DNA from: Bugulina stolonifera
Taxonomy: Eukaryota > Bryozoa > Gymnolaemata > Cheilostomatida > Bugulidae
Direction of reading: 5' to 3'
Assembly: GCA_935421135.1 (NCBI GenBank)
Contig: OW285193.1
Location: 6,752,496 to 6,816,495, forward strand
DNA length: 64,000 nucleotides
The notes under the pieces were generated by a model that saw only the letters and a program-made list of their open reading frames with translations, did no database searches and was not told the origin of the DNA. Below, in pieces: positions 11,230 to 23,605 of the stretch (positions are counted from its first letter, which is position 1; each line of letters begins with the position of its first letter). The position numbers and the translations under genes were made by a program.

Positions 11230-14200
11230 TAGTCCATCAGCCAAGCAGCAAAATTATGACTTTTCGCTCCTGACCTCTCCAATCTACACAATTTTTTGTG
11301 TACAGATAGATTAAAACATGGGCAATTCAAATCCACTTACTAACCCCTCGAAATCACTTGACAAAGAGGTAAAAATTAAATTTTTTCGAAATTTTTAAAT
11401 TTAGAGTTGTCTGCTCCTTACTTGCTGTTAGAAAATATTAGAATCCCCCTACGCCAACTTTCATTGGTCAGTTACATGCACTTCCTGTCATTTTGATAAA
11501 TTATCTAAGAAAGTGAGTAGCAAGAAACCTACTGGATACTAGATTTGGCAACTTTTGTAGCAAATGTGTAATGATAAATTCATTCAGTTCTCTATATTGG
11601 TTATCTTGAGAGTTAAATGGAGCATCCAAAGACCGACAAACTGTTCTCTAAATAAATATTGACATAGATATTCATTGAATTATGGAAACAGACAGCTAGA
11701 CATTAGACAAGGAGTTAAGTTTGAGCTGAGAGTTAACTCACTCTGACTCTAGGGTTCACAACACATAATAGAGGTCTATCATGAGAATCACTAGTAACCA
11801 AAGGCTAAATATGGCATCAGTTTCTCTGGAAAAGGTATGTGACTGACTAGGAGAAATATTATATTCAATAGTTATAGTTAGTAGCTAGTTCAGTAGTTGG
11901 TTGAAAAAATTGAACTTCATTTTGTGACAATGGATAAGAATTTAAGTCTACCTAATTTAATTATTCATTGTAATTTATGGCAATTACTTTTTAGTGGAAA
12001 CATGTATTTATCCATAATTATAATTAATAATAATTATCATTTTATAAAATTCTTATTGCTTATTCCATTGCCATGTGAATTATGCTCATACCTCGTCACA
12101 AATCTGTTATAATTACTCAATATAATATTTTTATAATAATATAATTAAATGTGATGAAGTTGATCGCAATTAGCAAAATTTTTTGCATGATCTTGATCCA
12201 CAAGAAATTTATAAAATAGCCTAAATGTAGTTTTAAATACACATGTATAATTATTTGTTATGGTTATAGACATGTATACAAAATTATACTAAATGTAGTC
12301 TTGTATTGTGTTATTCTGTTATTATCATTATGTTATCGTGTAGCAAGACTGCTATAGTAGGCCTATGTTTTACCTAGCAATGCAATAAGGATTTCAATTT
12401 CATTTTGATTTTAATGTATATAATTAAGGGTAATGTTCCAGTAGTCTAATCTAGGTTGTAGTTATGTTCCATGTTTACTAGATATTTTCTGGAGGATACT
12501 AGCATTAAAACTGTGGCATTAACTTCACGGCGAAGGCTGCAGTTATGTTTGCCCTTCTGTTATTTCACATGCACACAGCCCTTCCACTCCTATTATTGTT
12601 CTACAAATATTTTTCCATCTACACCCTAGAATAATTCTTTGTTTCTGGACCAGCACATTTATATTTTATTACCTACAGTTGTAAAACCCTTGCTGTTTTA
12701 GGTGCAAGTTGCATTGCTGAAAAGAAGCCTTGAAGATGTGATTGGTGGGTGATAAGGCATATGTATCCATACCAACGTTACAAGATATACACAGCAAGCA
12801 TGCGGACAGACCTTGCCTTAGTAGGTATGTTCTTACTGCCGATGCAAGGGGCTATATCAGAAAATATTTTTGATGGATGATATATACATGTAAGAATTCC
12901 TTGAAGCAGAACTCTTCACTTTTCTCCCTTATGTTCAAACATGCATAAATTTAAATTATGAGCTCGCGCACATACGCTTACATTATGAAGGGTAAAAAAA
13001 GATCTAATTTGTTGTTTAGCAATTCATACTCTTGAGAACATCTTTTAAAAAAATTAGATGAGTTTGTGTATTTTTGTCTTTTGCTAGGGTGGACTGGATA
13101 GAAACAATGTTGCCGTGTTACTACCTCAACTAAATTACGATCAACCTCAGCAGCATACAGTACCATCGACGGTGATGATGACAGCTATGATGGTAATTCT
13201 TGAAGGACGCAGAGCTATCATTGAAGTAGGCTAGTATAGGTATTTCAAATGCTATCAACCAAACGAAATCAAGTACCACATGGCCACTGAACACCCAAAG
13301 ACTAAACTATTAATAGTACTGAACAAAACGGTACCACAATTGCTGTATAACCTTGTATTCCTAGTGTGCAGTATGACACTCCATATACCTAGTGAAACAA
13401 AGTTTCAAATTATTAATCGTTATTTGTATTCGAAGAAGTTACCCTAATCATCTACCTGAGCACAGAAAATCTGTCAATGCACTTGGATTTACACATTTCA
13501 TAACTAGTGGTGAGACAAGTCCCCTTTCCCCGCCACGTAAATCGTTACTGAAGATTCGTGCTACCAAATCGTTACTGAAGATTCGTGCTACCCATGCCAA
13601 TTATGTTGCTGCAATTTGTACAAGAGTCTATAAACTGTGGATGGAAGTACCTCGCTCTGTTAACTATGGATGAGAGGTATTAGATCTCACCTACAAAGTT
13701 ATTTAGTGGTGAAACTATTTAAACTGACATGTTACATACTGTCTGTTGCTCCTGTAAGAAGACCAAATATGCAAGTACACAGTACCAGATGATATATAGA
13801 TACTTGTATGCCTATGTATTAATTGTAAGTTTGGCCTAAAGTCTAATTTGTAAATTTATATGCATGTCATATTTTGTGCCTGTGTTAGGTTGTCTGTATC
13901 TTACTGGATCAAATTATAATTAATTTTTTAGTTTCATGGTACAGCACATGTTCTTTCTAACTCAGTCTATTAGCTCTAGTTCTTATTGTCCCTGCAAGTG
14001 GGTAATATAGAGGTTATGTCATGTTATGGGTTTTTGCATATATTTTATGCTTTGTCACTAAATATAATATACTACCTAACCTGTATCTTTAATTGTAATA
14101 AAGTACATCAATATTATCTTACAATCGCTGGGCTGATGCTGAAACTGCATTACAAGATACACTAATGGCTCATAAGTTCTCAAGTAGATACAGTAGAACA

Positions 14201-15049
14201 GCACTAGAGTATACTTGGAAAGTCAGTAAATAACAGTAAATGTTTATAAAATTCTAAAATTTTCATGAGTGATTATTTTACGTGTTATTTCCACTGTAAC
14301 AAACGAGACGTTGCTCTCAGTAGAAAGTCTGCGCAGGTTATCATGTTATTATGCACAGATTATTGCACTGAATGTAGTAACAGCATCCTTAAATACGAAG
14401 AAGGTCATTGTCAAACTATTCTAGAATCATAAAATTGGGGCCTTGTTTACGATAACACCAAAAATCTCTGCAGTTTGTGGAAATTTCAATGATTTGCTGT
14501 TTTTTAGGAATTATCCCCCTCTGTAACGAAGGAATTTATATTTTAATGATAAAGCTTTTGGACTGACACTCATGAAATTTGGTATGGAGCACCAGACTGC
14601 TTGTGGTAGCATCATATTTAAATATGAAGAGCCTGTGCATTATGGATTTGGTGCCAGAGGGTTTTCTATTATAAGGAATTATCCCCTCTGTAACGAAGCA
14701 ATTTTTCTGTTCATTATAAAAATTTTGAACTGACACTCATAAAATTTGACACAGAGCATTGGACTGCTTGTGGTAACATTACGTTTAAATATGAAGAGTC
14801 CATGCATTGTGGATTTATTGCCAGAAGGTTTGTAAACCACAAAAAATGGCAAATAATGGCAATTTTTGCTGAGGAGGTGAACTTTGACCTAAAATTTGAG
14901 GTCTTCGTCAACATATTTCAGAGGGTTAGTTTTCAGAATCGTAAAATTCAGGTCTTGTTTACTTTGGAGCCAAAAATTTGTGTAGATTGGAGAGGTCAGG
15001 AGCGAACTTCAAAAACTAAGCCACTTTTTGATGGTTGGCTGATAGACTA
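11230..15049. mobile_element. 3.8-kb element with ~70-bp terminal inverted repeats
   Basis: Left end 11,230-11,300 (TAGTCCATCAGCCAA, then GCTCCTGACCTCTCCAATC) is matched in reverse at 14,970-15,049. A 3-bp ATG flanks both outer edges and may be the target duplication. Near the right end, two tandem units of about 160-175 bp occur (about 14,511-14,670 and 14,675-14,830), both with AATTATCCCC(C)TCTGTAACGAAG. No transposase could be identified. Exon-like segments at 12,702-12,744 and 13,104-13,190, and an open frame at 13,433-13,673, lie inside. Superfamily unknown. Confidence 0.6.
13433..13673 (+). other. Open frame with duplicated 27-bp unit
   Basis: Frame open to TGA at 13,671-13,673, ending VPRSVNYG. 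It contains a perfect tandem duplication of a 27-bp unit (about 13,547-13,600) that encodes KSLLKIRAT twice. It could be a terminal exon or part of the surrounding element. No family recognised. Confidence 0.2.
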
Positions 15050-18000
15050 ATGTAATTGCAATCAATAAGAAGCTGGTAGAATTAGTCATGTAATTAGTTA
15101 GTATTATTTAGTGTCAGTAAAAGGGTTCTGCTGGTAAGCAGTAGTCATTCTGCCAATGTTGCACCAACATTCATCAACATAGCCTCTACAAAGTTGTGAT
15201 TTTCTTCTGCAAATTGCAGTAATAAAATTCTGATTTTCATTTGCAGAATAAGAAGAGATTACAGAGGAAGGGAAAAGGAAAGAAGTATAATAATTCAATT
15301 ATATATCTATGTAATTATTGTAATAAACAGGTTGTAATAAAACAAGTATGCAATACAAATTATGTTTCTCTGTTTATTTACATGTACATGTATGTTAGAC
15401 TTATACTACAGCTGGAACTACTAGGCAGGTGTCGAAAATATGTACAAAACAGTTGCCTTCTGTGAAAGAGCATTAAGGATAGCTGAGTTTATTTTTTCAC
15501 GCTACTATGGTGTACAAACAATGCCAATCCTAGCCCAAACCACTAGTGACTTCTTCACAAGTCATGATCATGAGTTCATAACCAATTTAAATTTGAATTG
15601 CTTCTAGAATCAGTCTTTCTGAATGTACATGTAAGTAAAGTATTTCTACCAAGTTCATTCTACAGTAGGAGCATAACAAGACGATCCAGAAGCCAAGCCA
15701 TAGTTGATAATGTTGTTAAATATCATAACACAGCAGTACTATGATACAAGTGTCAATGCTATAGGCTTCTGGGCTAATGCATGTACTATTTTTCACAATG
15801 TTTCTGGGTTGTCTCCCCTCTCTCAAATGTTATGCAGGGAATAAAACATCCAAGTGTTAAATTATGTGGATTTAACATGCATATTTGACCAAGTACAAAA
15901 GTGCTCCAACTACTATTAGTACGAATATCATTTACAATGCACGTGTCAGCAGCTACGTGTATGTATACTGCAATTGTTCAGCTGTGGAGGAGGGAGGACA
16001 ACTACTAAATATATACATGAAATAATTGAAAGCCTCCTACAGAAAGCAAGTATAATATTAGATGCTGGTTTTCAGTATGTCCCATCTACACTAATGGTTG
16101 CCCTCTCTTTTACACAGCTGAGTAAACACAGTTGCTACAAAAACAGTGCATCTCCTACCACATTTTTGTAACTTACATAATATACATGTACATGTATGGT
16201 ATTGCGTTCATGCATCCATGATGTTCCTCTTAGAGCTGCTAGCAAGGTACATGCACATGTACATTTGTATATTCCGAACTGAAGTTGTATTCTCTTTACA
16301 TGTATGTGACATCTATAATTTTATTTTTCTGTTGTTTTAATAGATCGATCAACATGTACATGTAGGTGTTCTTGGTAGATTAGGCTTACTTTAGTCGTCT
16401 GCTGGAAGAATGTACTAAAAATTGCGTTCATGGGTAGTACACAACCTGAAGCTATACAATATGCTAAAATAAACACTGAGAGAACCTTCAATCTTTTGTT
16501 TATGTACGACCTACTGCTGCTGGTCTCACTAGAATAATTATTATGTCCGATATACAATGTACGTATGTCTCTCACATTTACATGGTTATGATCTGTGTGA
16601 TAGATTCGGCTCTGTCTGTCTATTCTAACTACCCTAATTGCTTCGGTTCTGCAGGGAACATAAGTTTGGATAGTCTGTTAGATTGTTAGATAATTGTACA
16701 CAGTATGTTTTATATTATGCATGTACACTGCTAGTACATGACTCTTATTATGAACAATATGTGATGTACATGTACATGTTATACATGTACATTGTATATT
16801 ATGTAAAACATTTTGAGAGGTCTGGTGTTGTTATTTAATGTATAAGAGTATTATAATCCAACATTTAGGTATGTAATTCTTCAACTCATTGTCTCAACAA
16901 CAACAAAGATCTCTAAGACAGAGAGAAAAAGTGCAGAACACATGTTACAAGGGCCCCTGTGGCTAATAAATTGTAGATATACTGTATATCAAAGAGGAGC
17001 AGGGATCAGCCCTGGCCACCTTTGTTGAACTACGTGTAATAATATTGATAGACCAACTGCTGTTAGTACTTCCTCGTTCTCAATTATTTGCAAGCAAGGC
17101 AACAGGTAGTGCAAGAGAAAGGAATGGCATGTACTTTCATGCCTTAGCCTACTCTAACTAATAGTACCACGTAGGTAAATGTGTTACTGCAACTGCAGCC
17201 CTTTCAAGCAGGTATTGCAATACACTTCAATTTGAGAAGCTAAAATATTTAATATTATTAACTTCCATATGACATGTATAATTGTACACCTGTCTACATG
17301 CACATCACACATATAATCCTAATATTCTCAATACAGTGCAATGTAAGGATGGGGCAGAATAAGTCTGTGTCATTTCATATACATTGTACATGTACATTTA
17401 CGTACATGGTAGATGTACAATGTACATGTATCACATGCTTAGCTGTTTCTCATCTATTAATGGTGGTGTATGATTTCACCACATTTTCACTACTGCTCTT
17501 CAGTCACTGCCCATTAAACCCAGCATGAACAGTGGTGCCCCAAAACCTAAACAGAGAGTTCTTGAGCTGTCATTTGAACCTGTTTTGCTGTGATGTTGCT
17601 GCTCTTGTTTTGGTTGAAGAATACAGACAGGGAGCTTCATCCTACATGTACATACTAGATGCACACAGACTTATAGAATATAATTTATAATACAGTGAAT
17701 TGTGAATAGGCTACACATAAAAATATGAAATCATAACTTAACCCTTTCTCAGGAAGATTCTCTATTAATATTGAATGTATTTTGGAGAAATACAATTCAT
17801 AGGCACAAAACTATTGATTGCAGTTGGAAGTCGTCCTCTCTCAATCTATTTTGTTTCATTTCTACCAATAGGAGACAGATGGAAAGTGAGAGGATAACTT
17901 CTCTCTATGATCATTATTGAATGAAGGCCTTTGCTCCTGAAGAATAATTACTATTTAGATTACAAATTTAGTTAGAATTGCAACATGTATATCAAGTTGA

Positions 18001-18358
18001 TACTCCTAGATTTTGTTCATTCATCAGAGAATTGTTGTAAATAGAAGTTGTCCTCTCTCTCACCATTTGTGTTTTGCTGGTAGAAGTTGAACATAACTGG
18101 CTGAGAAAGGCTAATTTATAATTACAATAAATAGCTAATGAGTGCCCAGTAGACAATGCACATGCAAGGCTGGGTGTTTTCTGTACTGCTGATGGCCAGT
18201 GTGTGAAGAGAGGACAACTACTAATACACCAAGGTCTAACTACATGAACTGCTATTTCCTACTAACAATGAACAGCTAGCGAATGAGATTGTGCCTACGT
18301 TCAAGAGCAAAATTCACTCTGTTTGGCAATGTTAATTATTGTGCATTTTAGTGATACT
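15050..18358. other. Gene-free stretch with short repeats
   Basis: No gene recognised. TACATGTA palindromes are frequent (about 16,184, 16,767-16,795 and 17,390-17,425). A word of the type GAGAGGACAACTACT recurs in both orientations at about 15,990, 17,835, 17,888, 18,046 and 18,207. Confidence 0.4.
17465..17680. repeat. Interspersed repeat R, copy 1
   Basis: Shares ordered blocks with 34,215-34,425: CTCTTCAGTCAC, then TG(C/T)(C/T)GTGATGT and CTGCTCTTGT, then CATCCT/TATCCT and ACACA. No coding capacity recognised. Confidence 0.45.
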
Positions 18359-19482
18359 CAGTGCTCAAAGTGTACCGGCTCGGTCAGGCTCGGCGAGCCT
18401 GTAAGAAATCATCATGGCTTTCTTCTAGGCTCGCCGAGCCCTAACAATATAATGCGCCAAAGTTGGGTTTTCCCATACGCAGATGCTGGGAAAGTCGAAA
18501 ACAATCAAGAGTCTGGCACGTTGCTCATATGAAATCGCGTGATAGTATTAGTTTATCGACAAAGCTAAGGGCACAGCAATGTTGAGTAAATCCCCTTTTT
18601 GTCATCGTGACAAGCAAGTGTAAATAGCTAGACCTTTCAGTGCAGGGAACAGCTTATGCTTTATTTCCGGAACAAGTTGAACTTGTTTTCTTTCCATACT
18701 CTTGAGTTTCAATCAGTAAATTACTAATCATTTTTCACCGAAAACTATTGTAGCAGCTGCTCTTTATGCAGTCAAGTTTGCAAAGCTGGTTAACTAAGTG
18801 AGTCAGTCGTTTTTAAAGTTCCAAAATGTTCTATGGGGCCCTGTGTACTATCTAATTTTCTTTTGTGATTTTTTTGGTAGTCATCATGATCATCCTACCT
18901 TATGATGAGATGAGCAAATTGGATAATCAATCATAATGATGATGATCATCATCATATGATGTATAAATATTAATATAATTATGATAATAATAATAAAATT
19001 ATCATTGTTGTTAGAATAATGATGATAATAGTAATTATTATTATTGCTAATAATAAAAATAGTTATAGTAATAGTGGTTGTAGTAATGTAGGCCTACTGT
19101 AGTGGTAGAAGTCAACGGCAATTTGTAAGGCTGCTGGCAGATGAGCTAGCAATATTTGTTTGGTGGCTGTCCTGAGTTTTTGTCACTTTATGTAATTTTT
19201 ATTAATAATAAAAAATGCCCTTTTTGATAAACTATTATTATTATTAATGATATATGATGGTTATTATTATGAAAATTTTAATATTAATATTAAATATTAA
19301 TTCATCTTCCAAATAAGTCATATCTTGCCCCTAATATATACTTCAGCTTGCTTGTAAGATGTTGAATTTTTGAAATTTTCCGCTGCGCGGGCTAGGCGGG
19401 GGGTGCCCGCACCCCACCCCCCCGCACCCCCCTCCCACCCTATATCAGAGCCTGTAAGAACTCCCATACACTTTGAGCACTG
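18359..19482. mobile_element. Non-autonomous hAT-like transposon
   Basis: 1,124 bp with perfect 16-bp terminal inverted repeats CAGTGCTCAAAGTGTA. It is flanked by an exact 8-bp direct repeat GTGATACT at 18,351-18,358 and 19,483-19,490. The CAGTG...CACTG ends and 8-bp duplication are the hallmarks of the hAT superfamily. A second inverted pair, GGCTCGGCGAGCCT / AGGCTCGCCGAGCC, lies at 18,387-18,440. A G/C-rich run lies at 19,380-19,440 and GAT/ATC microsatellite at 18,930-18,960. There is no transposase ORF, so movement would need an enzyme supplied elsewhere. Confidence 0.88.
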
Positions 19483-19947
19483 GTGATACTGTTGCATTAG
19501 TTAATGTTGTATTATTGGGCACCCTATAACCTGTAGTTGGGAAACATTGCATCATTGGGTGATGTAATTATCATAAAGTGAAATAATAAAACATTATTGT
19601 AATGGCTGTGCGCCACAGGCCAGCCACTGCTAACTTGTAAGAGTAGAGAGATGATAACTTCTTATTGGTTCAAGCTACCCTAAGTAGGTACTGGGTTTGC
19701 TGCTATCCTATGTGCTCCCAGATCAACTATTCAGTGGTATTTAGTAGTTTAAGTAGAATAGTGTATTGTGTGAAAAACACTATCTAGGTATAACAATGAT
19801 TCCTCTGTACAATGAAATTGTCCTTTTCTATACTCTGTAGTACTGAGACGAGAATACACAAGTAAGTATAATAATACAAATATCACAGATAAGATAATGG
19901 GTGATTATTGCATAACAATTACATAATAGATTAATATGGATGATAGC

Positions 19948-20005
19948 CATCAGTGTCAAGGGCGGCCTCAGTGTCAAGGGCAGCCTCAGTGTCAAGGGCA
20001 GCCGG
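19948..20005. repeat. Triplicated 18-bp unit CAGTGTCAAGGGCGGCCT
   Basis: Three tandem copies of CAGTGTCAAGGGC(A/G)GCC(T). Confidence 0.75.
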
Positions 20006-20409
20006 TCACCACATTATACAGTTTATTAAAACAGTTTTAAGGCACTGTCTTGTAATACCAGTTAAAAGCTTTGATAACCAAGTCAATGTACAATTACATA
20101 GTTTTGGATTTCTTTCACCCATGGCCTCCGCATCTTTTTCATCACTGGTGGCGGTTCTCTTGAGCAGAGCGAATTCCCTTTTCATATATCTAAAATACAG
20201 AACATTTCACTTGTCTTTTGCTGCAGCAACATTTTTCCATAAAGTTGTCCAAATAGCATCTCTATGGGAGATTAGCGACACTCCTTAAACCTTCATAAAA
20301 TGCTGTCAAGAGTGAAAAAGTTACCATAGCTGGGTAAACTGTGAGATTGTTGAAAATTATGAAAGGGATTGAACTTACATTGTACTTCCAGCTGTTATGT
20401 CTATAGCTA

Positions 20410-21595
20410 TAGCTACTACTACTACTACTGCTGCTACTACTACTGCTGCTTCTGCTACTACTACTACCACTACCACTACTACTACTACTGCTACTACTAC
20501 TACTACTGCTACTGCTGCTACTACTACTACAGCTGATACTACTACTACTACTACTGCTGCTGCTACTACTACTACTGCTGCTGCTACTACTACTACTACA
20601 GCTGATACTACTACTACTAGGCTACTGCTGCTACTACTACTATTGCTGCTGTTGATACTACTACTACTACTACTACTGCTTCTGCTACTGCTACTACTGC
20701 TGCTGCTACTACTGCTGCTGCTACTACTACTGCTGCTGCTACAACTACTGCTGCTGCTACTACTACTGCTGCTACTACTACTGGCACTATTGCAGCTGCT
20801 ACTGCTGCTGCTACTACTGCTGCTGCTACTACTGCAACTACTGCTGCTGCTGCTATTACTACTACTACTGCTGCTGCTGCTGCTACTACTACTGCTACTA
20901 CTATTACTACTACTACTACTACTACCACTACCACTACCACTACTACTACTAGTACTACTACTACTGCAACAACTACTGCCACTACTGCTGCTGCCATTAC
21001 TACTACTACTATTGCTACTACTATTACTACTACTACTACTGCCATAATTGCTGCTACTACTACTACTGCTGCTGCTACTACTACTACTACTACAGCTACT
21101 ACTAGAGCTGTTCCTAGAGCTACTACAATTGTCACTGCTACACATACTACTACAGCCACTACACCAGGTGCTACTAGAGTTACTACTACAGCTATAACTA
21201 CCAGAGCCACTACTATAACCACTACTAAAGCTACTACAGCGACTACCACAGCTGCTACTATAGCTGCTACTAGGGCTACTGCTAGAGCTACTGCTACAGC
21301 TACTACAACAGCTACTGTTGCTTTTATTGCCTCTACCGTTCCTCCTACTATTACTATTGCTCTTCCTACTAGTGCTGCTGTTACTGCTCCTACGATGGCC
21401 ACTGCTGCTGCTTCTACTACTTCTACTAATACTACCACTGCAGCTACCAGTGCCGCTACTACAACTGCTACCACTACTGCCACTGCTACCACTACTGCCA
21501 CTGCTACCACTACTACTACTACTGTTGATGCTATAACTCTGAAGCTACCGCCGCTACTGCTACTACCCCTGCTACTCCTACTAGTGCTAATGGGA
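20410..21595. repeat. 1.2-kb ACT/GCT trinucleotide array
   Basis: Almost pure TAC/TGC triplets (on the plus strand CTACTACTGCTGCTACT and permutations) from 20,410 to about 21,095. It then decays with interspersed ACC, AGA and GCC triplets to about 21,595. Because the period is three, several frames stay open as poly-Ser, poly-Leu, poly-Thr or poly-Val. These are artefacts of the repeat, not genes. Confidence 0.95.
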
Positions 21596-21599
21596 GTCA

Positions 21600-23517
21600 C
21601 ATTAAAATAAATTGAATACCACATCATCGGTAGAACCAGACAATAATGGTATATGTACATCTCTTCAGTTTTAAATTCCATTCAGCAATGGTGAGGGTCC
21701 GGATGACTGATCAGGATGCAGAAGATCAAGGTGCACTAAATGTTAATGAGACTTAAAAGGACGAAGTCAGAGTACAGCACTGGCTTCAAGCTGACATCCG
21801 CCTACAGGTTGTAATCTTGGTGCCTGCAAGCCATCGCTGCTGATCTGTATCCAATGACAGGGTCTCAGAGCAAGTCCAGTCTGACGAAGGCTACCCATTT
21901 CAAACATTTGATCATAAACTTTTACAACTCAATGACTGAGTCAGCCAAGATTGAGTTGAAGTAGAATTAACATATTATTACAACCACAATGAGCTCTACA
22001 GTTGTTTCTGGTACCAACAATACTCTAGAGGTCTCTGTTGTGTATCTATAAAGGATGAGCCCTGAAAGCCCACTCTTGCTTTGTTTCGAGAAGAACAGCT
22101 GAGTTCCAGAAGAGCAGCAGGATTCTATTGTGGTTTATGACCACATTATTAAAGTCTGTTATTGCAATCTGAAGATACCTCCAGATCTGTTTGGGGGCAT
22201 TCAGTACAGTACTAACAGTAGAGTGCTGCGCTGTCTTGGTCTGTGGTATTCAAATGTGTTGATCATAGTCGATTGATATGGAAATGTGCTGTGACAGCCC
22301 TAGGGCCTCGGTGTATTCATTTCAGTTAAGCTAGAGCTTCCACAGCAATTGTAATAAAATCCGTAATGAAGCCTATGGTTTCCATATTGCCAACCAGGTC
22401 TACAATCTTGTTGCTGTAAATTGCTGTTCATGATTTATTACTGTGTTGTACATTTCACCAACTAGACCTATAGTTTGCAGTCAGAAACTGATGAAGTAGT
22501 AGCATAGGCTATATATATTTGCTCTTTTTGGTTGATATGGAAGCAGATTTCTTCTTGCTCCCGATTCAGTAGCTACTAATCAATCCTCTGCTACCATAAA
22601 AACCTTTATAGGCAGAATTAACAGGCACTTGGCAAAAGAATGAGGGCTGCAGGACTGCAACAGAGCAGGTATAATAATAATTCCCATGGTTCCAAACATG
22701 GCAATGGGTATTCTCCAGTGACCTGATTGATCATTCATTGATCATTAGCATTAGTTATCGGATTTACAGCAAGCATTAGTTGGAAGCAATAGCTAATAAG
22801 TAAGTTCACTAAATTTAATACCAATCAATAACAACATGAAGGAAGCATAAAGTCATGATAATTATAATTAATATTAATAATTTAATACATGTGATGATGG
22901 CGAAACTTCCAATTTTGAATTTGATAAATATTTGTTCAATACATACATGTACACTATGACTATTTAGGCCTTAAGTACTATAACTACTATAGATATACTA
23001 ATGAAATGTAAATAATAATTATCATACTATGATATTTTAACCAGTGAAGTTGAAATTTAAATTAATAATATTTTTAAAATATTAATAATTATAATATAAT
23101 TTAATATTTTATTAAATTAAATATTACATATTTTAGGGTTTCTAACCCATTTTTACAAAATGACAATTTTATCATTTTTTTTACATGGATGGATAGAGTA
23201 ACTTCTCAGCATCATTCTAATATATAATTTATGTATCTGCTATCAAAAGTTTCCAAGTTATAAGGATTTAAAGAAGAGCTGTATTGCCTGCCCAGAGGTG
23301 GGGAAAACCGTACTTGGCTTAGTGTTGACAATAATTCCTACGGCGGACGCCATGCGGTATGTTATTTACTAAGAGCTACTATACTTGCCAGCTATTGGCT
23401 ACTTAGCAGTGCAGCAGAGCCATAATGCCAAGTAATGTACATGTACTTCACTACTAACTTGTATAATATATTGTACATAATATAGTAGCTTCATACCAGC
23501 CTACCAGTGCATAGTGA
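21600..23517. other. Gene-free stretch
   Basis: No gene recognised. From about 22,850 to 23,200 it is very AT-rich. Confidence 0.35.
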
Positions 23518-23605
23518 TGCACCCTACTAGTAATAGTAATGCAGCCTACTAGTAATAGTAATGCAGCCTACTAGTAATAGTAATGCAGCCTACTAATGAT
23601 AATAC
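23518..23605. repeat. Minisatellite, 22-bp unit
   Basis: About four tandem units of CCTACTAGTAATAGTAATGC, plus AG; the last unit is diverged. Confidence 0.85.

Noticed and set aside
19953..20288. 111-codon plus-strand frame after the 18-bp repeats
   Set aside because: Its first part is translated repeat, and the remainder has no recognisable domain.
20375..21681. Long poly-Ser, poly-Leu, poly-Thr and poly-Val frames on both strands
   Set aside because: They arise from the period-3 repeat array; the same repeat keeps several frames open, and no non-repeat domain is attached.
23518..23605. CRISPR-like array
   Set aside because: Units are contiguous with no spacers, and the context is eukaryotic; it is a minisatellite.
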